From contig LUCM01002461.1 of the NCBI GenBank assembly GCA_008360955.1, positions 1 through 64,000 on the forward strand: a stretch of 64,000 nucleotides of DNA, read 5' to 3'. How positions within the stretch are numbered: position 1 is the stretch's first letter; every line of letters begins with the position of its first letter. The notes beneath the pieces were generated by a model. It was not told the DNA's origin. It ran no database searches and was given only the letters and a program-made list of their open reading frames with translations. Of the stretch, positions 12,418-25,161 are shown in pieces. The stretch is from Fasciolopsis buskii. Taxonomy: Eukaryota; Platyhelminthes; Trematoda; Plagiorchiida; Fasciolidae. The position numbers and the translations under genes were made by a program.

Positions 12418-12613
12418 AAATGATCGCGATTTCTCAGACTACAAAGATTACATGCAACATGTGCTAAAATAAGCCGATAACTGGCGGGGTATCTCTGCAA
12501 ATCCGTTACATTAATCAGTTCTTGATAGACGTATGCCACGATTCGGGTGTCTGCGAGCTGACCGCAGACACAATTTCCATGTTTATTCAGTCCCTGAAAT
12601 GGTGCATTCTCGA

Positions 12614-13206
12614 CAGCAAACGGTCCACAGGCGGGATGTTTGCGGTCAAATACGTCCCTGTGCTTATGGTCAGCTCCACTGCCTCTGGCTGAAAGGAAGG
12701 TTTTACGTGGCATGTCTAATGGGCATCCAGAAGCCGTTGCCCGTAAAGCTTCCGGGCAGTACAATAGCGACAATTCATACGGTTCCTGTCTCACTCGGGC
12801 ACCAAATCTTAAGACAAGCCATTTGTCCACAATTATGTCAGGCACAATATGGATCACGACTTCACCATTGGGATTCGCTGCTACTCCCAGTTTCAGATGA
12901 CCGGGGTGTACGGACACATCAAAGGTCCTCAATATTGCTCTTCAGTCGTGTATTTAGCACGTCCATGTTAAATCAGTAGACCCACTGCCCCTGTCCAAAA
13001 GCTGCATTTACTTGCTCGTTTGCATAGATCGCTTCACCAGGTAGCCGGTGGCAGCCTTCTGTTTAGGCAACCCCGGACATCTCATGGCTCAAGCCCTTCT
13101 AGAGCAATTGGCAGCTGCATTCGAATATCCACTCAAAGTAACCAACAATTGTGGTTTACAATCTGAGTTCGATTACAACGACCTCTCTCACCATTTGCGC
13201 CGTTGA
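12614..13206 (+). mobile_element. Ty3/Gypsy-like pol fragment (zinc finger plus integrase core), dead
   Basis: On the plus strand a Gypsy pol linker leads into the H2C2 zinc-binding region, read as LSHSGTKS..DKPFVHN followed by C-x2-QFQMTGVYGHIKGP (about 12790-12930). A frame change then gives HVHVKSVDPLP (from 12958), YLLVCIDRFTR (near 13010), AAFCLGNPGHLMAQALLEQL (13050) and KVTNNCGLQSEF (13135). These correspond to the H-hD-hVGPLP, YLLTCVDRFTRWPEA and TDRG-QF motifs of Gypsy integrases. The first catalytic Asp of the usual HVDIVGPLP is Lys and the second (TTDRG) is Asn. The Trp after FTR is a TAG stop at 13042-13044. The frame ends at 13204-13206 before the catalytic Glu region. No LTR or RT was found next to it, and the gap lies about 200 bases upstream. 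Confidence 0.8.
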
Positions 13207-16200
13207 CGTACCCATGTTTTTATCTATCGGTTTTCGGGAAGAATGCCTTTTTACGCGATCGAAATATATCGCCGAAACATCCATGAGCAGCTCGACCTAC
13301 TTTTGGGAAGAATATGCAGAGGTTACCCAAATAATTACTTACTGAATACAAGACTCCACTATGCGTGGGTCTGACCAAAGACCTTTTTGCTTTGAGGAAG
13401 AAATAGAGGAAACTTCATTATGACCAGCCGACGTCAAATACAATGCAACAGTCTGTTTTATTTGCAGCAGTGCAAAATAGCGTGGAGCCGGAAAAGGGCG
13501 ATTCAGTGCCCGAGGCGAAAGCCCATCTTTGGCGGATAAAAATGCAGTTTGTCGGACGTGCAGCAGAACGCAATGAAAGACTGCCTGGAAGCTGCAGAGG
13601 AAATTTAACAATTATACTGAATGTTGCGGTTGATCTATCAGCCTGCCCACTGGGCAGGGTGCCTTGTGAGATAGGTCCCGCGGTCAGGAACATCACGAAA
13701 GGGCACATTAGTTTGAAAAAGAGAGGCCTCAATCGGACGAAGGAAAGCGTAGACAATTACTGGCCAAACCCATATTACGGCGGGAAAATGGCGAAGACCG
13801 CGAAGTTAGGTTCGATAGATGGGGAAGAAAAGGCATCTGGCCTCTATGAACTCAAAAGTTAAAGAAGCATGTGTGGCATGCATGCGAATGGTATGGGTTT
13901 TCATTGTCGTAAAAACCTACAACGGCAACTGGCCTATGACGAGCAGCCGACAGTTTTATTTTTGGGTTTTCCGAGTGACAGATAGATAGCTGCAGTTAGA
14001 CGTGATACAGAATTTGCATGAGTTGCCTGTAATCAAAGCCGCATATTGTTTTTCGCTCGCTACTTATGCATCAAAAGACTAGTTTGCAAAATCCGTAGGT
14101 GTTTGCGGGGAGGTTAAGCTTGACACGGGCTCTTTAGATTCCCAGCTGTGAGTTTGGACGTAGCAAAATGTAATGTGGTTCGTTGGCCTTGAGTCATTTA
14201 ACGGTAGCCTAGTTGCACGCTTGAGTTTCAATAGAGGCTTCTGGATTGCTTTAGGCTGTGCCTGTTAATGCACGGTAACAGTTGGTGGTGGTATACCGGT
14301 GACAGCTTGGTCATCGTCGAAAGACCCGATTATGGCTTAACACAGTGGATTCCGTAGGGCGATAACGGCACTTTCAGATGCCCGGTTTCCTATGCCGGGG
14401 CCAGCCGGCAGGTACAAATAGAAATTTGGGGCGGCAAAAGGATGGTAGGCCTGAAAATGGGCGAGAAAAGGAGAGGTATGTTCTGGAATATGCCCCGGCT
14501 AGCAGGAAAGCGTAACAGCACGGGAAAAGAAAAAAACGGTTTGTAACTGGGTGATTGAATGCGCAGTTTTAGCATGATACACTGTGATATCTGCTAGTTT
14601 TCAGGGGACGTACGAGGGCCGAAAACGTATTGTGCAAAACAAAACCATTATGGGTGAATAAGGTCATTTGAGCTCGTTGACTGAAATGCTGAGGGTGTAT
14701 TCTAAGTGGAATTGATATAGTTGGGTATAGTGAGGCAACATGCCAAAGTTTGACATATCAAGGATAGGTTTAATTTTCAAAACTGACGTAGTACCTTTTG
14801 CGATTTCATGGGTCTGATACGTCCGTGGAACAAAACTGGTCCACAACCACAATGGCCAGTTTTACGACTGCCGACAGTCCGCCAATTATCATCTAAAATT
14901 GTGAGCACACGTAAAGGGTAATTTAACGTACTGATGAAGGTGTATCTGACGCATGCAGAAAGAGCAACGCGAGATAAACATGCGCAGCGCGAAGGTTAAT
15001 ACGTATACATTGCGCTCTGTTGTGAAACACGAGGTGGGATTTGGTTGAGCTCCCCTGGGGAATTCTGTCCCACATAGGCCATTCAGGCTAGTGCTGACAT
15101 GTAAACATTGGATTGTGTGAAACGAGGACAATGCATGCGACCAGCTGTGCGGCTCTGGGCACCGCGCCATTTTTCATTTCCGGTGCACTGCAATTCACGG
15201 AAAACCCATTACAAGTAGACCAATGCATCAAGTAACGGTCCGTTTGCCCCTTCGAAGACGGTCATTGAAATCTAGGTTAAGTGGCAATTGTAATAGTAGT
15301 ACGAAAATGATTTACTCTCATTCGACGGTAATTGCACCAAAAGATGAGCTCACCTGGGAGTTTTGCTATTTAGGTGTAATCTTCTTTTTTCGACTTACTT
15401 CTGATTCATGGGGATGTGCTTGCTGGTGTTAAGTGAACAACCAACCCGGAACACTACATGCGGTTGTGTCACGAGAAGCTGGCATCACAAATACACCGAG
15501 ACATGGGTTGCATGTGACGGCTCAAGTGAGCGTGGCGACGACAGCATGATGCGCGTTATTTTTGACGTTTGCAACGGCAAAGGAAGCTATTGGAATATAA
15601 TGAACTATTCGCGTAATAATGAAAAACAGATTCGCGCATGTTTCTGCCCAAAAACTTGCGATCGAAATTTAATCAAGGAACAAGCTGGAATGGCAGCCAG
15701 GGAACTGCCATTGTATTAAGATCAACGAAGATGGTTGCAAACAGCGTTTTTGCTTGGAAGCACTTTGCCCGTGGCCCTCAGTGGGTTATTCTGGAAGTGG
15801 GGCCACAACAGTATATTGAGGTAAATTTGTCAACTGACATTGAAATCATTGGCGTTAGTATCAAAACGGAAGTGGCGATATGATAACTTACTGGCCGTTA
15901 GTTGTGTTTCAGCCAGAAACTCAGGTGGATTCAGAAAACGGCTAGTACAGATTAAGAGGAGTCTAGAGCGGCGTGGATTACCAAAAGGCGACAAAGCCGT
16001 TTTATATGATGAAATTGGAATGATGAAGGAGTGTGTGAAGACTACGAGGAGGGTATGACGACAAGGAGGAGTTTCTGGTGCAGATCTGGTGAATGGATTT
16101 CGTTAGAGTGGGAGGGATGAAATTGGTTAGGGGGAGAAAGGCGTCATCAGCAGGTATCACGTAAAGTCGCCGCACGGTACTGGAATGTGTTAGGGAACTT

Positions 16201-19200
16201 AAAGCAGTGACAAGAAGAGTTTCAGCCTGCTAGTTATTGCTTCGTTAAAATGTAGTCTAATGCTACACTTTGTGACCTGAAAAGTTGCGGACCGCAAGCC
16301 AAAGGTGGCGAGGGTAATGCCTGGTTGGTTGAGTGGCCGAGTGGCCGGGGGTGATAGTTACGCAAGTAATCCGATGCTCTAAACAAAATTATATAATTGG
16401 GCATATATAAGCCTACATAAAACTTCACAGACAAACCTGGTTAACTGGGCCAGATTTTTTGCAGGGGAAATGCGTATTTATTTGTAGAGCGGTAAAATAG
16501 CACGATTAAGCTTAAGAGACTATTGATTTATGCCTTGTATTTGATTATCCCAGTTAAGTCTGCTTAAACGGGAGCGAGTGAGGTGCATGGGTTAGGGTTA
16601 TTTGATGAGTGGCATGAAGAATTTATGGCGTTCGACGGTGATTCTGGGTGAAGAAGAGTGTTGAGGATGCAGTGAGGAGGAATTGGCTAAAGGTGAAGAG
16701 CTGAATAAAGGAAACCCGGTGCACCGTGTCACAGTTTCGCATTCCTAATTTCAGATAGAGGTTAAAGTATTGGTGAGCCTAAACAGGTTAGTCCTGGCTG
16801 ATATTACCCCGCTGTTTTGACGGGTTGCACATGGGGAAATTTGGCCGAGACGCTGTTGAACTATGTTCGATTTTGAAAGGGCCGGACAAAGTTTGGTAAC
16901 ATATTCCATAAGTCATAGTAAACACTTATGAAGAATTGTGACCTGAAAGACTCTTTGGAAGTTGGTACTACAAGGGCTGTAGAGAGAATCATTAGCTAAC
17001 CAAATAGGGTTTCCAGTCGTGTTTGCTTGCAAACTTAGGAGCTTGTAATGGAATGTGATGTTCGGTTTCAGAAGAAGCAGCTAAAGAGTCAAGGTGTAGT
17101 ATATGGGATCGTCTTCAGTCACTAAGGCTCGACGTGGGACGGAGAAGTTTCCTTGTGAATGGCGGTTGTAATTTTTCTTTTGCGACACGATCAATCCTGA
17201 GGATGCTCGAGAAAATTATCGGGCAGTACTTTAATTTTGATCTACAACGTCATTCTTATAGCGATAAATTTCATGTAAGGGTGCGCAAAGTTTGGTAGTG
17301 GAGGCATTAGTCCTGTTTGCGTTGGCAACCTGGCAAATTGCTTGCCCGTCGAAGTTGAACGCCGAAGAATATTGGAAGCACGGATCCTGTGCACACTGAT
17401 TGGTTGGTATCGGGACAAATTTTGCAGAGTCCGCACGGTAGAATGTAACGCTGGTAAGCAAGAGTAGCCCTTCCGGTTGCAGAGAATTGCAGAGCATATA
17501 GTCTATACTACTCTTTTAATGAAATCACATCCTCCACGGTGCTGGCCATGGTTTGGAGTAGGGAAAATGGCCCGAAAGTGTTGCCCAGCTTTATATCATC
17601 AGCTCATATGGAAGGTGGACCCTGGCGTATTGCTCGAGAGACGCCACTTGTGCAGGAGTGGCGTAGAAATATTAAGGGCCAAGGACTACGTTGCATTACA
17701 GCGCTAGTAGCTTACCGGATTGGAATAGGGTTTCGTTGTTACTAACGACTCAAGAGCGATTAGAGAAGTGAGACGTTCACCAGGAGCAGAGCGCATCTGG
17801 TAGCCCGCTTCATCTGAATTTTGGCAGCAATAGTTCATGTGACACTTAATCAAAAACCTGGGCATGCGTGACTTTCGAAATCGGCATCTGCGGGGCAGTT
17901 GACTGAGAAGCACTTTGCAAATACGGCCCATGCAGCAAAGGACCGACTGAGCCATGCACCTTATAGTCGGCAAACGGAGAGAAGGTTGTTGGCATACGTC
18001 CGCGTCACTGAAAGAATTCTTCCCTCTGCCAACTCCAGGATGGTCTTTTGGACCTGAAGAGCTAGGAAGAGACTAACTGTTATCCTTATGGATACTGTTT
18101 AACTGTTTACTCAGTCTCATGATTCTCTCCTTATTTATTCATGTTACTTTCTCACCGTAACATCAACTGGAATAAATTCCGGATTGTCCCCTCCCTATCT
18201 AATTGTTCAGTAGGACGAGGGCGAAAACCTGAGGAGGGCAATCTGCTTCATGAAGTGAATTGCAGTGAGCTGTATAATAGCGTAAAGTGGTATTTAGACT
18301 TTCATGCATAAATAGGTCAAGGTCGACTGACCAGTTTTCGATGTATCTTCTAGGCGAACATGTCAAATTAAGAGGAATACAGAATATTAAAACTTTCCCC
18401 CAATCCCAAGGGGCATGCGCTGTGCACAACCGAACTCGTACAAAGATGGCGTAGTGGAAACATAGAAAACAAATCCAGACATGAAACCTTAATGTGTGCT
18501 CCTACGAAAAATTCGAACTCGACCAAAAACTTTAATGGAATGCACAAAGCTCACGTTTTGCAGTCGAAAAAAGGGGGCAAAACCGTTCAGAAGACTACGT
18601 AAGACTTTTCAGGACTTGTTTCCAGTGATGGACTGCGAGTCATTTCATGCCTGAATGCATAAAATGCTCGTATCGCGGGGGTAGCTTTTAACTGGAATAC
18701 GGCGGCGGACGTCGCGGTGTGGCTGGATTCTTCGACAATCAGGAGGGCTGCATGATGGGCAGAGAAGTTGAACCGAGAATTTGAGGACCAATGTGCATAT
18801 GTTGACGGTATAAAGATGCGTCCAAGCCATGTTGGAATTCGTATGGGGTGAATGAGAAAGTTGAAGGCAACACTGAAAAAAGGCCCATATATCTGAAGTT
18901 AAAGGCAGAAGGAAACAGATCAAGTCTTGCTAGCCTATTTACGAGATGAAATTTTACGAAGAATAATGAGCAGAACGGCAACGGCACTCATGTGGCTGGG
19001 AGCGGACCGGACTGAGAGGTGTGACGGAAAGGAAATGAGCTTGTGTAAGGAGTGAAACAGTCCTTAAATATAATTGCCATTGACATACTCCGCGTTGTTA
19101 TTTTTGATGTCAGCGATTTTGGTGTTGTCTGGCGGGAACGGTTTGGGAGTTATGGTCAGCTTTCCCGTCGGTCAAACTTTGCGCCGTTTTGTAACACGTA

Positions 19201-20265
19201 TGCCCGGTTACGGTGTACTTCGATTTCGTTTTTCCACCTAGTCCTAACCGGCTAGCCTGCAGCATGGCCCGGCCATGGCGGCCATCATGACATGCCAGGA
19301 ACCAATCGGCTGACAGCGACTCCAATTTTGCGAGCACTGTCACGTACCACTTGCCACCGTTATCTGTCCCCAATGAACCTCTTTTATGTGCGATCTCCCT
19401 TTTCAATTGTCGTCCCATGTAGGGAAACTTTTTCATTTGCTTAATTGCAAATTATCACCATGTGCATCGCCCGCGTCTGATAGCCTTAGAAATAAGCCAT
19501 TATTACGAATGGTGTTCAGCACTAGAAGCGGGATGGTGAGGAGATGCTGTAGCTATACATCCTAAACCCCAAACTGTTGTTTCATAGGGGCGTGAATTTT
19601 CGAGACCTTCGGTAACGTTATCGGTGACGCTTAATCTCCGATCACGTCTGAATGTGCAAGTACAAGAGAAGTTAGTGAGCAGGAGCTGGGACTAATTCAT
19701 GACCTTGTGTGTTGATGATATTTCTGTGCCACCATTTACGTTTCATTTAGCATTCAGCCAGACTATCACGAACGAGGTATTTAACGGATCAGAGATGCGC
19801 AGAGCTAACGTCATCTCAATTTGGGCGTTGTCTATGATACAGTTTGTGCCGCCTTCTCTAACGTCGATCTATTTATTTATAATAAAAAAAACCGCAAAAA
19901 TAAAAGCATATTTGCAACCCCCAATATTTGCCTCACCAATCGGTGGATCATTTGAGCTGTTTCTTTTTATACGTTTCCTGATCTAAGAAGATCTTAAATG
20001 CAGTCTTCAAGGTCGCGTTCTTTTCAGAAGCTCCGGGTGGATGACCCTGGGCCTCCAGGTGAGTGAACCTGATGAAACGGAGCGCAGGAGTGAGAAGCTG
20101 ACGAATCCGTAGCTGCTGTGTCACATGGCAAGCGTGTTCTAGAGCAGGAAGAGAGCTTGCATGGAGCGGTTATCGGCCAGTAATAAGCGCCTGGCCACAA
20201 TGAAGAAAGATCAGTGGTTATGGGTAAAAACTACCCGAGATTAGTTCATAAACACATGGTTGATT
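13207..20265. other. No recognisable gene
   Basis: Seven kilobases contain only short open frames. The longest is on the plus strand at 13443-13862 (139 codons) and carries no motif I know. A compact GC hairpin with a 7-bp stem (CCTGCCC/GGGCAGG, loop ACT) occurs at 13642-13658. A pol III A-box-like string near 16334 lacks a B box. Confidence 0.45.
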
Positions 20266-20927
20266 TTACCTGTAGTTGGCAATGATATACCGAACACATA
20301 GCAATAAGAAACTATAATGCGGCTTATGGGTCCATGTAGAGCCTGAGCGATGGGAGAGGCAGTTATACTCAAACTCACACTGCAAACCACAATTGTTGGT
20401 TACTTTGAGTGGATATTCGAATGCAGCTGCCAATTGCTCTAGAAGGGCTTGAGCCATGAGATGTCCGGGGTTGCCTAAACAAAAGGCTGCCACCGGCTAC
20501 CTGGTGGAGCGATCTATGCAAACGAGCAAGTAAATGCAGCTTTTGGACAGGGGCAGTGGGTCTACTGATTTAACATGGACGTGCTAAATACATGACTGAA
20601 GAGCAATATTGAGGACCTTTGATGTGTCCGTACACCCCGGTCATCTGAAACTGGGAGTAGCAGCGAATCCCAATGGTGAAGTCGTGATCCATATTGTGCC
20701 TGACATAATTGTGGACAAATGGCTTGTCTTAAGATTTGGTGCCCGAGTGAGACAGGAACCGTATGAATTGTCGCTATTGTACTGCCCGGAAGCTTTACGG
20801 GCAACGGCTTCTGGATGCCCATTAGACATGCCACGTAAAACCTTCCTCTCAGCCAGAGGCAGTGGAGCTGACCATAAGCACAGGGACGTATTTGACCGCA
20901 AACATCCCGCCTGTGGACCGTTTGCTG
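20266..20927 (-). mobile_element. Second Ty3/Gypsy-like pol fragment, inverted twin of the 12.6 kb copy
   Basis: Bases 20927 down to about 20390 on the minus strand match 12614-13157 on the plus strand at about 99%, with only a few base changes seen. They encode the same H2C2 zinc-finger and integrase-core blocks, including HVHVKSVDPLP and NPGHLMAQALLEQL. Both copies share the same TAG after the FTR motif (here STR) and the same Asp-to-Lys and Asp-to-Asn changes, so they derive from one already dead template. Past the TNNCGLQ motif the similarity falls sharply (CEFEYNCLSHR here, SEFDYNDLSHH in the other). Upstream of 20927 the two copies are unrelated. Confidence 0.8.
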
Positions 20928-21665
20928 CCGTGTACGCTTAAGGAGGTCCACAACTGATAACAGTTTGCATTTTCCGCAGTAGACACCAACGGTGATCACT
21001 GGTTTACAGGACGGCTTTATGGTCCTTCGAATTATGTTCCATAGCTGCACATTTAATGACTGGAAAAACCGTGCTATCGTTAAAATTGAGCTGCACTGAC
21101 TCGACCTCGTGCAGTGGATCCGTATTCGAAAGTTGCTACTTTCGAGGCTGGTACGGATATAGCGTCCAATGGAATGCTCCACGATAGGGCTGGTTCCAGG
21201 CGTTCGAAGCAACGTCCCAGGGTCCAGACAAATGTTTGGCACGTGAGGCTGTACTGCCTCCGAAATTCCCCTTTGTTGCAACGTCGTCAGTCTGAAACGG
21301 ATAAAAGCTGTCCGAAGGGAATCCAACGGATAACCTGTGCTCCTCTGACTGTCATCGTTCACAGGGTACTCCAAAATTGTTATTTCTGTAGCGGAGAACA
21401 CGATTAGATGCAATAAAGTTGCATACCCTGAAGCGGTGCAATCTCAGTTACTGACAGTACCTCGCTTTGAACCGCAGGTTCTCTAGTACCTTGTATACAA
21501 GCATCTGAGAATGAAATTTTATACTTGCTCGAACTTCCTGGTCCCGATGCTGATATGTCTGGCATGGTGGAACATTCGGAGGTAGGTGATGTTGAAGCTG
21601 AGACAATCACGTTCGCCATTACCTCAGCATCGCGGGGGCTCGAAGGAGATTTAGCAACTGACACT
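20928..21665 (-). other. Open frames upstream of the Gypsy fragment, function unknown
   Basis: The longest gap-free frame of the window (283 codons, 20562-21413, minus strand) begins here and runs out of frame over the integrase relic. A Ser/Pro-rich frame (21404-21664, minus) precedes it. Neither shows the DTGA protease, reverse-transcriptase or RNase H motifs expected upstream of a Gypsy integrase. They may be decayed gag/pol or unrelated flanking DNA. The join at about 20927 to the copied pol fragment looks like a breakpoint. Confidence 0.3.
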
Positions 21666-24600
21666 CCTTAATTACATTTTACAACGAAATGCAGTGCGCT
21701 CACTTGGCTGGTCTAACTTCGGCCATCTAACGCGATGCTTCCACAGCGTAGCTTCCCCACAAGCAACACAGCGTACGGCACTGAGGGTTTTCTTTGTTGC
21801 ACGATGTTTCTGCCATCTCCTGATGTCACGCATGACTAAAATGTATGTCTACTTATTCAACTATGGATAAAAATGAGTCTGTTATACACGGCCAAAGGGC
21901 GCTGTACGCCATAACATGGAAACATTTTTCAATCACTTATTAAGTCCATTGTGAAAGACCGCTGATGCATATATGAAACTACCAAAACTTATATTTTCTT
22001 TGCTGTATTAAACGACAAATACGAACCCATAAGTAAGTTAATTGTCAGATAAAATAAAGGAGTTACTATGTTTCACTGACAGTGACCCCAGGCACATTGA
22101 CCTGCTTAGGTAGGCAAATAAATGCCCTTTCATCTGGACAGCACCGTTAACTAAAGAAAATACCAGAAAACCAGAAAACCCTTTTCAAATCAATTCAAAC
22201 CAAAGTCTGTCACGGATAACTAGTCCTACTACGGAGAAATTACGAAGCAACGCCTGGTGCCGCGGACCGGAACGCAACTCATCAACGAGAATAAAGGCTG
22301 GCCAAGATGGCAGCGCGCAGGGAGAAACTGACAACTTAAACAAATGGACCCCAAACTCGACAAAGTGAATTGCAGTGAGCATGAATTAAAATTACAAAGA
22401 ATTTATCAGAAACTAGTTTTAAGAGGCAAAATATCATTTTCATACATTTCAGGTGCATATTTATTCGCTCACCTGTTGCTCAGATGTTACCGGACATTAA
22501 CGGTGGACAACGTGCTATTTGGGTACATGCAATCCCCTATTACCTTCAACTGCTATGTCGTCATGTTGATGATGTGTACCGTTGAATGGCCACAGAGTTT
22601 CGTATTTTTTGTTGTTGTTTTAACGGGCTTCTGATCTCTGAGCCTAATGCTTAGGTCACAAAGGTTCATTCATCGTTCGTTGTGACATCTGACGATGTTT
22701 TTGATTGCACATGGCCGATCTTCGGATGAGACTGCGCCAAAGAACAACCTCTTTCAGTGGTACTCTACCCGAAAGTAATAGAGAGAGGTCTTTCTGAGGG
22801 GTTGCAAAGCATAATTCTTACGGACAAAAACAGAGCGTTTTAATACCTCATTGGAGACAATAGAGATCAACAGTCGTTTGGGATTGAGATTATCTGTAGA
22901 AGAGTGAGTGAGAAATGATAGTTTATTCCGGATTATGCCTGAATATGATGCTGGACTGTGCCAGAAAAATTGTGATGGATACATACGCTTGGATGTAACC
23001 CGATCTTGTCAGATGGAGAGCAAGTGGAAAACACAAGACCGGATTGAGACTATGCTATGCCGTTGGATACCAACGGCCAGCCGGCATAGTGGGTGATCGC
23101 AAAGCAAGAGAGCAAATATTCAAACTGAGAAGGCCATGTCTTGCGTTGCGCAAACAAACAGGATAAGCGGTTTAGATTCGACAGAAAAACAACATAAAAT
23201 ATACTGAAGAGGATGAGCCACTCAAAGAGGAATCCAGGAAGCCGATGGAATAATGACGGTCACGAAGAAGCAAATATGTGAGCGAAATGACCTACCAACA
23301 TGCGACGATTTTGCTCAATAAAACGAGATTTGTGTCGGCTGATTTTGGTTGTTCTCATCTGAACTAGTGGAAATGGATGATACCTATCTGGAGCTAAAAT
23401 TAACTGGTGGAATATCAGACTTCGGATCAGTGATAAGGTGTTACACAACAAAAGCTCTGGGCCAAATATTTCCCTCCCAGGCCTATTGACCACCTTGTAC
23501 GCCTGCTACGCTTTCTGAAACCGTAAGCACTCAGTAGCTAGATTTCATACCCCCTTTTTTGGATGTACCTATGCGAGAGGAACTTTGATCGTTTATCGGC
23601 AGAAAACAGCTGATAATGATGATTTGCTCCGTGCATTTCAAAGATAGGACGAGTCTTTCGTCCAAGATTTTACTTGATTGTTCTGTGAAGTCTGGTCTGT
23701 GGAAGACACGCTTATCACTGAAGGAAAACTGTTGTTTTCACTTTCAAAAAGAGTTCTAAGCGATCCGTGAAACCTTCAGAAGCGTAGGCCTGGTCCTTAT
23801 TGATTGGATGGCGTTAGTGTCGGTCAATCGTCATAGGTTACATCAAAAGTCAAAAGCCCAACACCGTGAAGAACAAACCGGAGTTTGTTCGAATTGCGAC
23901 TGCTTCGATTAATCATTCGCGTCCTTCCAGACACTCGAACACTGCTATCTATGCCAACGACCGTTGGTTGTGATATTCCAGGGAACTAGAGATGTTTATA
24001 ATTTAGTCGGTTTTGTCGCTCTCTAGAGGTTTTTGCTAAAAGGAGGTTTCTTGGAGTTTGTTTCTTTATTCCGAGCAGTATACAGTACAGTCTGGATCGA
24101 CGTTATGGCACGTGGCAAACTTTTGACACTCACTTATCTTCTGCACTCTAACGGTGCAATAGAGGACATGTCGATGGCGCTTCAGTATAAGCCGTACATT
24201 TAGCCGGCTATGAAAGGAAAACCACTATTTCAGGTGAGTCACTAAGACTGTCTGACTTTGAGCACCGCTGCTTGCGGCTTATAGTCCGTGGGTGAGGAAT
24301 TTAGGTAGCATATGCTGGACAACGACAACCAACAAGTTTGTGGGATCATCTGTCATACGATTGTCTGTGGAGGAACTACCACATAAATGAATTTTCAAAT
24401 AGGTGGACGAGCTTAGAAAGAAGATGTAGCAGACGACAGTGGTCAGTTCACTTGCAAGTGATGTGGTAAACCTCAGTATAGCTTTGAATTAGCCTACGTA
24501 AATAACCAGCCAGTCAGAACCGTAGCGACAGAAGAACGTGGAGATCAAACGTACCTGACTCAAATATATTCCTACGATTGCGATTCCTCCTACTTTGTTT

Positions 24601-25110
24601 ACGGATGTGTAGTTTGTAGACAAACCCGAGCGCTTTTTTGGCGGCTTTGGACTTTTATTTTCGAATGCGTAGTTTGGGTCGGAGGCAATCTATCGCCAAT
24701 TAGTAGTCCGTATCTGTGCATTGATTTTTAGTAGCCACATTCAGTTTTCTGATTTCAAATATCAATGGTGCAACAGTCCACAATGTGAAAACCTGAAACT
24801 AGAAAGCATCGTTCCACTCTGTGGATTTTTCCGGATGGATCGCCAATAATGCAGATTGTTATTGGTTGGAGATAATAGACAAAAGTCCTGAATGAAGAAT
24901 ATCAGACAGGAAAGCGTATGCTGACTTGTTTTACTAATCCGACTAGAGTCACTTGAACGAGGAAGACAAAAACAAACGAATTAAAGTGCCATCTGTAAAT
25001 TAAAAAAAAACGGTTTAAAATCTAAAATAACTATTTTCTTCACTGTTTTAGTAGATCGTATTTCTGCGGTCACGGTGTCATTCTGAAAATATACCAATTT
25101 AAACGGGTTT
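21666..25110. other. No recognisable gene
   Basis: No domain is recognised. A plus-strand reading near 23135-23250 contains GHVLR followed by a basic stretch, faintly like the C-terminal end of some LINE polyproteins, but no neighbouring block supports it. Confidence 0.4.
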
Positions 25111-25112
25111 GA

Positions 25113-25161
25113 AATATATACATATATATATACATATGTATATATATATATACATATATAT
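25113..25161. repeat. AT-rich microsatellite
   Basis: Alternating TATATA/CATATG units are seen directly. The tract is nearly self-complementary. Confidence 0.92.

Noticed and set aside
11868..12932. 354-codon open frame on the minus strand
   Set aside because: It is open only because it crosses the N gap, and its sequenced part is antisense to the Gypsy integrase relic.
16325..16385. tRNA-Ser/Leu-like string TGGCCGAGTGGCC
   Set aside because: There is no B box at the expected distance and no cloverleaf. The string is a short internal repeat.
23090..23290. LINE C-terminal fragment (GHVLR and a basic stretch, plus strand)
   Set aside because: Only one short motif fits and no neighbouring RT block is present.
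25113..25161. Regulatory palindrome
   Set aside because: Self-complementarity is an automatic property of TA repeats.
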